Assembly (NCBI GenBank): GCA_009784275.1
Contig: WRCA01000006.1
Coordinates: 1-51,229, forward strand
Reading direction: 5' to 3'
DNA length: 51,229 nt
Source: Alphaproteobacteria bacterium
GTDB lineage: Bacteria; Pseudomonadota; Alphaproteobacteria; Rs-D84
In this document: positions 37,099-44,231 of the stretch, one piece after another
Layout of the letters: every line of letters begins with the position of its first letter
How positions within the stretch are numbered: the stretch's first letter is position 1
Translations under genes and position numbers: made by a program
Notes under the pieces: model-generated
Databases searched by the model: none
Seen by the model: only the letters and a program-made list of their open reading frames with translations
What the model was told of the DNA's origin: nothing

Positions 37099-37203
37099 CA
37101 CATCCCCAACCTTTGGTTGGGATGTGCGAATATATTGAATAAGCACGCAATTCTTAACGATTGTTGAAAAATCCCAACCGCCCTTTCCTTGTGGCGGTTT
37201 TTC
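37099..37203 (+). promoter_or_regulatory. Attenuator-like leader with alternative hairpins
   Basis: Hairpin 1 is CACATCCCCAACC (37099-37111) with GGTTGGGATGTG (37115-37126). The same GGTTGGGAT (37115-37123) can instead pair perfectly with ATCCCAACC (37171-37179). That second site overlaps the left arm of a terminator, AACCGCC (37176-37182) with GGCGGTT (37193-37199) and a T run. The pairings are mutually exclusive, the classic terminator/antiterminator switch. The controlled gene starts at 37224. Confidence 0.5.
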
Positions 37204-37223
37204 TTTACACAAAAGGATTTGAT

Positions 37224-37778
37224 ATGAAAAAATTGATTTTAAGTTCACTGACTTTATGTGCGCTGGCGACAACGCCTGTGTTTTCAGATTTCACACAACA
37301 GGTGGGCAGGGATTTTTTATATGATTCCTGTGAGGAAACAATGCGAAATGGTATGAAACAGCGCAATATAAAGGTCAATGCTGACTATGCTCATATAATA
37401 CGAACCACTTGTAATTGTTATGCCGACAAAATGATAGAAAAAATAGATTGGAATAAAATCAACAATATGCCCGAGGCGCAAGTTGATGCGTATGTTGCAG
37501 GATTTGAACCGTCAGCAAGGACGGAATGCGCAGAACAGATGAAAAACCAAGTTGTTCATAACCCATCCAATACCGCCGCATATGAGCGCGGTCGCTCGCA
37601 AGGCAATAATTATTCCCATAAACAGCATAATTCCAATGTGGATAGTTCGGATGAATGGCTAGGTCGTTTGATGGCCGGTATTATTTTTGCAGGTGTTTTC
37701 AGTTTGTTGGCTTGGCTTATTAGTAAAGGCCTTAAAAACATTAGTGGCAAAGATAAGGATACAGATTCCAAAAAATAA
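37224..37778 (+). CDS. Secreted/membrane hypothetical protein, 184 aa
   Basis: Start set at the ATG at 37224 (AAAAGGA site upstream), because MKKLILSSLTLCALA is a good signal peptide; the track start at 37161 lies inside the terminator leader. The mature region has a CNCYADKM cysteine pair and other cysteines that may form disulfides, then an Asn/Ser-rich linker, and a C-terminal membrane helix (IIFAGVFSLLAWLI) with a charged tail. I do not recognise the family. It is the only plus-strand gene on the element and is followed by a 50-bp palindrome. Confidence 0.65.
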   Translation: MKKLILSSLTLCALATTPVFSDFTQQVGRDFLYDSCEETMRNGMKQRNIKVNADYAHIIRTTCNCYADKMIEKIDWNKINNMPEAQVDAYVAGFEPSARTECAEQMKNQVVHNPSNTAAYERGRSQGNNYSHKQHNSNVDSSDEWLGRLMAGIIFAGVFSLLAWLISKGLKNISGKDKDTDSKK

Positions 37779-37786
37779 TTGGCCGC

Positions 37787-37836
37787 CCACGATAAAGGAA
37801 AGATGCGCCCTAGGGCGCATCTTTCCTTTATCGTGG
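37787..37836. repeat. Perfect 50-bp palindrome without spacer
   Basis: The sequence reads identically on both strands for 25 + 25 bases, centred on CCCTAGGG between 37811 and 37812. It begins 9 bases after the preceding stop codon. A GC-rich centre with AT-rich flanks could act as a bidirectional terminator, but there is no T tract directly after it. Alternatives are a recombination or transfer site. Confidence 0.85.
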
Positions 37837-37865
37837 ATTTCTTCTCGCTCTCTGCATTCTCTTGC

Positions 37866-38793
37866 CTATAACCTCATCTTATATGCACTAAAACGCTCTA
37901 TCCCTATGATTCTGTCGCCTACACTAATCAGGGCACTAGAACCATATCCTTTAACAACCTCATCTCTAATGCCAGCATACATACCATATACATCTATACT
38001 ATCACGAATACTAACTATCGGTCTTATACCGTTCCTATTCTTTACCAAGGTAAGTATCCGGGGAATCTGCGGAATCCACAAAACCACCGTTGGTAACCCG
38101 CTTTTTCTGTAAAATCCCGCTTTCCTTGATAATTCTTGCATTTTTGATGATTGTATTATAAACTTCGTCCCAGTTGCCTACCTTTTCCCAACTTTTGGAA
38201 AGGAGGGGCACCAGAATTTATATTTGCCAGTTTTTTTGATACGTCTTGCAATTCGACATCAAATGAGCTTTTGCCGCTTTGGAGACATACGATGCAGTTT
38301 TATTTATCGCCTCGACAAGCGTTTCACCTTTAGCGATTTGCCAATATGGCCCTTTTATCCCGATTACAGCGTATATATCTTTTTGCTCTATAACACTCCC
38401 ATCCCTTAATACTATGTATTTCTTGTTTTGGATATTTTTGAAGATATCTTTGCCCAGCGGAGGATCCAATTGTCGCAAACTATCAAGTGTTGGACATAAA
38501 AGAAATGTGATTTTTTCATAATCATGGTAGGTCAATGCTACAGACCCTATCGTGAAAAATATATTAGGTTCGCAATTGGCGCGTATTATTTTTACATTTA
38601 CAGTTTCTGGCAACTGAATTTGAAAATAGAGCGCTTCGCTGTCCCAAAGTTTATTAAAACGATCCCAAATGTCTCTATCTTTCATACGTAGCGCACGTCC
38701 CTCCTTATCCAGATTGGTTATTATTTTTAATTTAAGGCCATTCAGGAAAATTCTATCCTTATTAAAATCTGGCTCAAACGTGCGAAATTCCAT
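37866..38793 (-). pseudogene. Decayed gene split by a stop and frameshifts
   Basis: The ORF 38218-38793 (191 aa) ends at a TAA. Downstream on the same strand, coding-like sequence continues in the same frame (KSWEKVGNWDEVY to SADSPDTYLG), then shifts frame into the ORF at 37866-38141 (GIRPIVSIRDSIDVYGMYAGIRDEVV). An alternative frame before the stop (SSFDVELQDVSKK) also looks coding. Together these suggest one original gene of about 300 residues with two or more inactivating changes. I do not recognise its product. The 191-aa part could still be expressed. Confidence 0.45.
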
Positions 38794-38955
38794 TTTTATA
38801 CCTTTGTTATCTCGAATAGTATCACTCTATAGATATTTGTCAATATTATTTGTAAGTATGTTTGTAAAAAGGAATTGCTTTTTTGCTGTGTTATATTAGC
38901 ATGTTATATGTCAACAAATTTGGGACGAGAGAGAACAGCCAAAAAAGGCCACAAT

Positions 38956-40251
38956 ATGCCATATCCAACCTCTGCCCAACGTCCGGATCTTCTTAAAATT
39001 CTGGAAGAAGAAATTGCCGTAATAAAATCAACCATCAAACCAGGCGAAAAAGTGCTCTGCGCGCTTTCCGGCGGCGTTGATTCATGTGTTGTTGCAAGCA
39101 TACTGCATGAAGCAATCGGCGATCAATTGATTTGCGTATTTGTTGATCATGGCGGGATGAGATTTGGTGAAGCCAAAGAAATCAAACAAAGATTTACCAA
39201 GCAATTCGGTCAAAGCTTTATCGCAGTAGATGCATCCAAGGAATATTTAAGAGCCATCAAGGGTGTTTCGGATTCCGAGCAACTACGCAAGATTATTGGT
39301 AAAAAATTCATAGATGTATTCAAGGAAACAGTTGATAAATTCGAAAACATAAAATACTTTGCACAAGGGACGATTTTAACCGACCTTGATGAAAGCGGGC
39401 ATGGGGGCAAAAATAAAATCAAGACTCATCATAATGTCGATGTTGATAAATTCGTTGAGGAAAAAGGGTGGACTTTGATAGAACCACTTAAACGTTTACG
39501 CAAGGAAGATGTTCGCACAATCGGCAGCTGGATGAATATTCCGGAAGAACATTTAAAGCGTCAGCCATTCCCCGGTCCCGGCAATTATCTTCGCGTCATA
39601 GGCGGCAGCGGCATAACAGGTAAAGATTTGAAAAAAGTTTCAGAGTTTGATGCAATTGTCAGGAGACGCCTCGATGCAGCCAAACTTCCTGATGCCAAAC
39701 AATATTTCGGCGCAGTAGCAAAAAATATGAAATTCAGAGGCGACTTTGTCAGAGGAATTAATAAAGAACTTATCGAGGAAGCCAAAGATATAATCGGAAG
39801 TGTTATTCATCCGAGATTTTTTACCGATGACCTGGTAAGTCTTGCGCCGAAAACCAAAGTCACCGGAATCAGGGATGAAGCGCGTGCCGAAGAACCAATC
39901 ATGGTTGTTAATGGTTTATCTATACTTAATGCGGCGCTTGGTGATGGTAAAGTTTCAAAAGATACTGATATTAAGTTAAACAAAATCAAGTGCGAAATAG
40001 CGGATAGGATTTGCGCTGCGCTGCCAATCGGTCGCGTGATGTACAACCAGAACATGGCTTCGCTCTCTAATCCTTATAGTTTTATTGTGCGTGCGATTAA
40101 TACCACGAACTTTGACCGAGCTGTGCCAACTTATATAAATATGGGCCTGCGGGTAACCATTAAGAGAGATCTTGATGAGCTGTTTGGGCGCTGTCAGTCT
40201 TTATTGTTCGATATGACCAGCAAGCCAAGCTCTACGGTAGAATACAGGTAA
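38956..40251 (+). CDS. guaA: GMP synthase ATP-pyrophosphatase subunit (no amidotransferase domain)
   Basis: Converts XMP to GMP using ammonia. It has the PP-loop SGGVDS near residue 38, then GTILTDLDES, a THHNV site, EPLKRLRKEDV and RQPFPGPGNYLR, all GuaA landmarks in order, and a dimerisation-type C-terminus that is divergent (DMTSKPSSTVEYR). The N-terminal glutamine amidotransferase domain of bacterial GuaA is missing; such split forms are typical of archaea. I choose the ATG at 38956 (AAAGG upstream, 431 aa); the track start at 38875 is before a likely promoter. A separate amidotransferase may be elsewhere. Confidence 0.8.
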   Translation: MPYPTSAQRPDLLKILEEEIAVIKSTIKPGEKVLCALSGGVDSCVVASILHEAIGDQLICVFVDHGGMRFGEAKEIKQRFTKQFGQSFIAVDASKEYLRAIKGVSDSEQLRKIIGKKFIDVFKETVDKFENIKYFAQGTILTDLDESGHGGKNKIKTHHNVDVDKFVEEKGWTLIEPLKRLRKEDVRTIGSWMNIPEEHLKRQPFPGPGNYLRVIGGSGITGKDLKKVSEFDAIVRRRLDAAKLPDAKQYFGAVAKNMKFRGDFVRGINKELIEEAKDIIGSVIHPRFFTDDLVSLAPKTKVTGIRDEARAEEPIMVVNGLSILNAALGDGKVSKDTDIKLNKIKCEIADRICAALPIGRVMYNQNMASLSNPYSFIVRAINTTNFDRAVPTYINMGLRVTIKRDLDELFGRCQSLLFDMTSKPSSTVEYR

Positions 40252-40258
40252 TTATACT

Positions 40259-41575
40259 TTATTCCCATCGAGTGCCCAGCATATAAATCGGAAGCTCTGT
40301 ATCGCCTTGTTTATGACGCAGGTGTCCCAGCGTCGCATAGATTGTTTCTTTCGGTTTGAAAGTTCCTTTGTAAAATTTCATACCCGGCGAGTGACGTCTG
40401 CCTTCATTTAGTCTAATTTTTACCGGCACGATTTGTCCCTTTGTTTCCAACACGAATTCTATTTCTCCGTAATTTTTGTCCCCATTCCAATAGAACATAG
40501 GAATTCCATCACCATGCGCGAGAAGTTCTTGGAAAACAAATTGCTCCATCGTACCACCGCTTACATTACCAAAGTTCGGATCACGGATTCCGCACATTGC
40601 GCACATCAGTCCAATATCTGGTAAGTACAATTTGAATATATGCGGTTCCGCATTATCCGCTAATGGTGGCTGCGGGATTCGCACCCTGTGCAAGGCATAC
40701 ATCATTCGCGTATCTTTCAGCCATTCCAATGCGGAATCAAAATCCCTTCCACGGGAACCAGGTCGGACCCTGGAATACAAAAAGCGCCGGTTTTGTTCCT
40801 GCAATTGCTTTGGCACGCTGTTCCATATCTCACCGGCACGGCGGGATAATGCTTTATCACCAGGGCGTTGTGAAAAGTCGGCGTAGTTAGCTGCCAGAAT
40901 CATCTCGTGCTCGCGTTGTGTATAAGCGCGATCTTTGCCGGTTTCCAAAAATTTTTTTACTGCGGCGGGCATTCCCCCCACGAATAAGTATTCCCCCAAA
41001 AGGGCCATGATAGAATCATGAAACACAGAAATCTTATCCCAGTCGCGGCTTTGCAAAGCTTTCGCATATTGACCAGAATCATCCGTCGCCGTCAGAAATT
41101 CCAGAAATGTCATTGGATATAGGGTCATTGTATCTATTTTATCTTCTGCCTCGACACACTCCTTGCGGCAAATGACTTCCAGGAAATTGCCTGCTGCTAT
41201 GATATGGTATTCAGGAGTTGACTTTCGGAATTCATTTAGCGCGATCAAGGCTTTTGGGCACCATTGGATATCGTCCAAAATAATCAATGTAGTTTCTGGA
41301 GAAATTTCTGTTTTTGTAAAAGAGGAAAGCTCTTTGATTATGCGTTTTGCGTCCAACGTTCCGTCAAAGATATGTTGCGCGCCGCTGTTCTGGTTAAAAT
41401 GGATGTATACAGCGTTTGTATAGCCGGTGCGTCCGAACTCCCTCATCAGCCAGGTTTTCCCCACAGATCGCGCCCCGCGCAGCAATAGGGGGCGTCTGTG
41501 CCCAGAATTTTTCCAATTTTCAAGCTTTTGCATCGCGATACGCCACATTTCCCAGCCTTTTGCTCTTGATTTCAT
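40259..41575 (-). CDS. AAA-family ATPase with DUF4143-like C-terminal domain
   Basis: Member of the large group of predicted ATPases with an N-terminal AAA_14 domain and a C-terminal nuclease-like DUF4143 domain. Walker A is RGARSVGKTW near residues 33-42 and Walker B LIILDDIQ near residue 95, followed by the FLTATDD and GGMPAAV segments common in the family. The C-terminal part (EIEFVLETKGQIVPVKI) has the E-x-D/ExK-like pattern. Function is unknown; these genes are common in accessory regions and gut bacteria. It is convergent with guaA, 7 bp apart. Confidence 0.85.
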   Translation of the reverse strand: MKSRAKGWEMWRIAMQKLENWKNSGHRRPLLLRGARSVGKTWLMREFGRTGYTNAVYIHFNQNSGAQHIFDGTLDAKRIIKELSSFTKTEISPETTLIILDDIQWCPKALIALNEFRKSTPEYHIIAAGNFLEVICRKECVEAEDKIDTMTLYPMTFLEFLTATDDSGQYAKALQSRDWDKISVFHDSIMALLGEYLFVGGMPAAVKKFLETGKDRAYTQREHEMILAANYADFSQRPGDKALSRRAGEIWNSVPKQLQEQNRRFLYSRVRPGSRGRDFDSALEWLKDTRMMYALHRVRIPQPPLADNAEPHIFKLYLPDIGLMCAMCGIRDPNFGNVSGGTMEQFVFQELLAHGDGIPMFYWNGDKNYGEIEFVLETKGQIVPVKIRLNEGRRHSPGMKFYKGTFKPKETIYATLGHLRHKQGDTELPIYMLGTRWE

Positions 41576-41770
41576 CAGAGTTATTATACCTATTTTTTAC
41601 CGAAATTCAAAGAAGTTCAGTGATAAGTTTGCACGTGATTCTAGAAATAATGTGCAATATAAACACATTATTCTAATTTTTCTCTTGACTATGGAATTCG
41701 GCGGACTAGACTTTTAATTGTTACAGAGTGGACGATTCGTCGGGCGAGAGATGGCAAAAGAGGCCAAAAA

Positions 41771-42199
41771 ATGGTGATTTTTGATAAAAACAGCTGGGAT
41801 AATGGCGCAATTAGCGAAAATTCTGCAAATGGAAGTTTTCTTCCAGAGTCTGTGATGCAGCAACCCGTCAATATAAAAGGGCAGATTTCATCCGCTGTGG
41901 CTGGACTTGGTATAATTCCACGGCTTCTGCCGGTTATCGAAGCATATGAATCAAAAGAGATAAGAAAAGAGCAGACAGAATTCTGTATGCCTGATTTTGT
42001 TTATGCTGCAAGTAAGGAAGACTCTTTTTGGAAAAACTTCAAACTGCTGCGCGACTGGCACGTCGCTGCAGGCGTCGAAAATCCGGACGAGGCCGTATTG
42101 CGGGATGTAGAGCAGTTATTGATTCTTGAACTCCGCTTGAGCGATTTTATATTCGAAGCATTTAAGAAAGATGGGAAGGCATACTTTATGCTTGCATGA
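41771..42199 (+). CDS. Hypothetical protein, 142 aa
   Basis: Not recognised. The N-terminal 45 residues are Ser/Asn-rich and probably flexible. The C-terminal part is helical and acidic (DEAVLRDVEQLLILELRLSDFIFEAF). No signal peptide or membrane helix. Ribosome site is weak (AAAGAGG is 8 to 10 bases upstream). It is separated from the T-box leader by a promoter, so it is not part of that transcript. Confidence 0.5.
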   Translation: MVIFDKNSWDNGAISENSANGSFLPESVMQQPVNIKGQISSAVAGLGIIPRLLPVIEAYESKEIRKEQTEFCMPDFVYAASKEDSFWKNFKLLRDWHVAAGVENPDEAVLRDVEQLLILELRLSDFIFEAFKKDGKAYFMLA

Positions 42200-42223
42200 A
42201 TTACGATTGCAGATGATTACTGC

Positions 42224-42251
42224 TTGAAATGTTTTAAATTCAGATTATAAT
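42224..42251 (+). promoter_or_regulatory. Promoter of the T-box/AspRS transcript
   Basis: TTGAAA (42224-42229), 16-bp spacer, perfect TATAAT (42246-42251). Transcription should start near 42258. Confidence 0.65.
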
Positions 42252-42257
42252 ATTGGC

Positions 42258-42431
42258 AATGGAATTTATCTGCGATGACCCGATTGACGACCGGAGAGCT
42301 GTGATTTCCAAAAATTAAAGATAAAAGACAGGGTGGCACCGCGCTAAACCCACCCATCGAAATCTGTGATTTCGTTGGGACTAGGGATCCAGCGCCCCTG
42401 ATTATAAATAAGAAACAAAAAGGTGCTTTTC
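42258..42431 (+). promoter_or_regulatory. T-box riboswitch, apparently translational
   Basis: Contains an exact T-box AGGGTGGCACCGCG (42330-42343). CAGGG (42329-42333) pairs with CCCTG (42396-42400), the 7-nt bulge TGGCACC follows, and GCGC (42341-42344) pairs with GCGC (42392-42395): the textbook antiterminator/antisequestrator. The bulge TGGC would pair with tRNA ending GCCA, which fits G73 of tRNA-Asp and tRNA-Asn. GCGCC (42392-42396) can instead pair with GGTGC (42422-42426) that holds the ribosome site, so control is probably of translation. An inserted 12-bp hairpin fills the loop. Stem I is short (about 42261-42309) and its specifier is not certain; GAC triplets are present. Confidence 0.75.
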
Positions 42432-43766
42432 ATGAAAACTAAAAGAACACATATTGCCGAAATTCCAAAAGAACAAGGTAAAAAAATAGAAATAGCAGGT
42501 CATGCACAAGTTATTCGCGGACAAAGCGCAGTTATGTTTATAATTCTGCGCGATATAACCGGCACTGTGCAATGTGTAATAGACAAAGCAAATCCGCAAT
42601 TCGAATTGGCGCAAACAATAACGACAGAATCCATTTTGGAAATTAAAGGAACGATTGTTGAAACGAAAGTAACTAATAGTACTCCGAATGGAATAGAGAT
42701 TCAGATCGAATCTTTTGAAATTCTGTCGCTGGCTGAAGCGTTACCAATTCCAATAATTGAAAAAGGCGGGATAGAAGTTACACCAGAAGTAAGTCAGGAC
42801 TGGCGCTTTTTGACAGTGCGCCGTGTACGTAATGCGACCATTATGAAAGCTTTATCTGCGCTGGATCGTGGATATTCAGAATTCCTGATCAGCCAGGGCT
42901 TCATTGGAACTCATACCCCAAAATTAATGGCGACAGCATCGGAATCAAATGCTGAATTATTCAAGTTGGATTATTTTGGTAAGACTGCATATTTGGCGCA
43001 AAGCCCGCAACTTTACAAACAAATGGCGATCGCTGCTGGGCTAGAACGAGTGTTTGAAATTGCTCCATTGTTCCGTGCTGATCCATCTTTCACGACACGT
43101 CATGCTACGGAATTTATCGGTCATGACGCAGAGATGGGATATATAAATGATTTCTCTGAAGTTATGGACATGTTGGAAAAAGCAATCATGCATATTGCGG
43201 AAACCATTCATGAAACTTGTGGTTCCGATATTGAAAAGTATCTCGGTATTTCGGATATTAGAATAAAGAAGCCATTCCTGCGAATAACTATGCATAAGGC
43301 ACGCGAGATTTTAAAAAACCGCGGTATCCAGACCGACGACGGGAAAGACCTTTCTACGGCCGAAGAAAAAGCAATCGGCGAATGGGCAAAGCAAGAGCAT
43401 GATAATGACTTCGTTTTCGTTACAGAATTTCCATGGGCGGCGCGTCCGTTCTATCATAAAAAAAGCGTCAGTAGTGATGATGGAGTAACTCCGATTACGA
43501 TTAGTGCAGACTTGATTTGCAAAGGTGTAGAGTTGGTTACGACTGCCCAACGTGAAGAAAATTATGAAAAGCTGGTTACGCAGTGTAAAGAGAAAGGGCT
43601 GCATCAAGAAGGTTTGCAATGGTATCTGGACTGTTTCCGGTTTGGTATGCCACCACATGGCGGCTGGGGAATGGGTGGCGGCCGATTGTTGAAACAATTA
43701 TTGAATTTGGAAACTCTGCGCGAAGCGACATTCTTATTCCGCGGACCAAATAGATTAACGCCATAA
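42432..43766 (+). CDS. aspS: Aspartyl-tRNA synthetase, archaeal-type (AspS2-like)
   Basis: Class IIb synthetase. An N-terminal OB-fold (GHAQVIRG ... FIILRD), then motif 2 (VFEIAPLFRADPSFTTRH) and an ending FRGPNRLTP place it with archaeal or clostridial AspRS2 rather than bacterial AspRS or AsnRS. Such enzymes are often non-discriminating and charge tRNA-Asn with Asp for the GatCAB route. Motif 3 reads GWGMGGGRL, lacking the usual Glu before Arg. Start is the ATG at 42432 (444 aa), with an AAAAGG site inside the T-box sequestrator; the track start is a GTG in that site. Confidence 0.85.
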   Translation: MKTKRTHIAEIPKEQGKKIEIAGHAQVIRGQSAVMFIILRDITGTVQCVIDKANPQFELAQTITTESILEIKGTIVETKVTNSTPNGIEIQIESFEILSLAEALPIPIIEKGGIEVTPEVSQDWRFLTVRRVRNATIMKALSALDRGYSEFLISQGFIGTHTPKLMATASESNAELFKLDYFGKTAYLAQSPQLYKQMAIAAGLERVFEIAPLFRADPSFTTRHATEFIGHDAEMGYINDFSEVMDMLEKAIMHIAETIHETCGSDIEKYLGISDIRIKKPFLRITMHKAREILKNRGIQTDDGKDLSTAEEKAIGEWAKQEHDNDFVFVTEFPWAARPFYHKKSVSSDDGVTPITISADLICKGVELVTTAQREENYEKLVTQCKEKGLHQEGLQWYLDCFRFGMPPHGGWGMGGGRLLKQLLNLETLREATFLFRGPNRLTP

Positions 43767-43792
43767 AAAATCCCGCAATTGCGGGATTTTTA
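43767..43792 (+). terminator. Terminator after aspS
   Basis: AAAATCCCGCAA and TTGCGGGATTTT form a perfect stem with no or a minimal loop, followed by T. Confidence 0.9.
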
Positions 43793-43865
43793 GTTATGAA
43801 TATCATCTTATACCCAACTAATTTTATTTCTACTACGATTTTCAGCATGGCGGAGGTAACAGAAA

Positions 43866-44231
43866 ATGCTGGAAAGCGAGCAAATCGAAAGTTTGGCAAG
43901 AAGTTTAAAGCTCACCCCGTATCAATTATATATGCTGCAGCAAAACGGGTATAAATATAATTTAAACAAGCTGGTTAAACGCGGCGCTCTTTTATACGCG
44001 CCATACAAGTGCGAGCTGGCACGTAACTGGTCTGACGGCGTTGCAAAGATTTTCTTGGGGTCGCGTGCAGACTTGATCGGTTCGGACAGAATTCTTGTTT
44101 ATGATCAACGTGGCATCAGGCTCTATAACTCTGGTCATTACCGTGCTGTGGACGGGTACGGCAATCATTATTATGCTGATCAAGATGGCAATTTAGTGAA
44201 CAGTGTGTATCTTACAGAACGCTCGCGTTAA
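43866..44231 (+). CDS. Hypothetical protein, 121 aa
   Basis: Not recognised. The N-terminus (LTPYQLYMLQQNGYKYNLNKLVKRGALLY) looks helical and could bind a partner. The C-terminal half is Tyr/Gly/Asn-rich (HYRAVDGYGNHYYADQDGN), with a beta-hairpin repeat-like character. A GGAGG site lies upstream. It overlaps the convergent AsmA-like gene by 20 bp at the 3' ends. Confidence 0.55.
   Translation: MLESEQIESLARSLKLTPYQLYMLQQNGYKYNLNKLVKRGALLYAPYKCELARNWSDGVAKIFLGSRADLIGSDRILVYDQRGIRLYNSGHYRAVDGYGNHYYADQDGNLVNSVYLTERSR

Larger units (their letters stand above)
30461..38793. mobile_element. Probable integrative element at the 3' end of tRNA-Thr
   Basis: An 8-kb stretch that starts at a tRNA 3' end with a large serine recombinase, and carries a MerR-like regulator, a putative defence operon, an unknown membrane protein, a 50-bp palindrome and a decayed gene, before housekeeping gene content resumes with guaA. 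The left edge at the tRNA is well supported. The right edge is not: I found no convincing repeat of the tRNA end, so anywhere from about 36.9 to 38.8 kb is possible. Confidence 0.55.

Noticed and set aside
37030-37272. 80-aa minus-strand ORF over the leader and signal-peptide region
   Set aside because: It is antisense to the attenuator hairpins and the start of the 37224 gene, which have better ribosome-site and signal-peptide support.
38205-38213. 9-bp match GGGGCACCA to the end of tRNA-Thr, a possible right attachment site
   Set aside because: Another unrelated 9-bp tRNA match (ATTCTTGCA at 38132-38140) occurs nearby, so such matches are expected by chance; neither extends further. The right edge of the element is left open.
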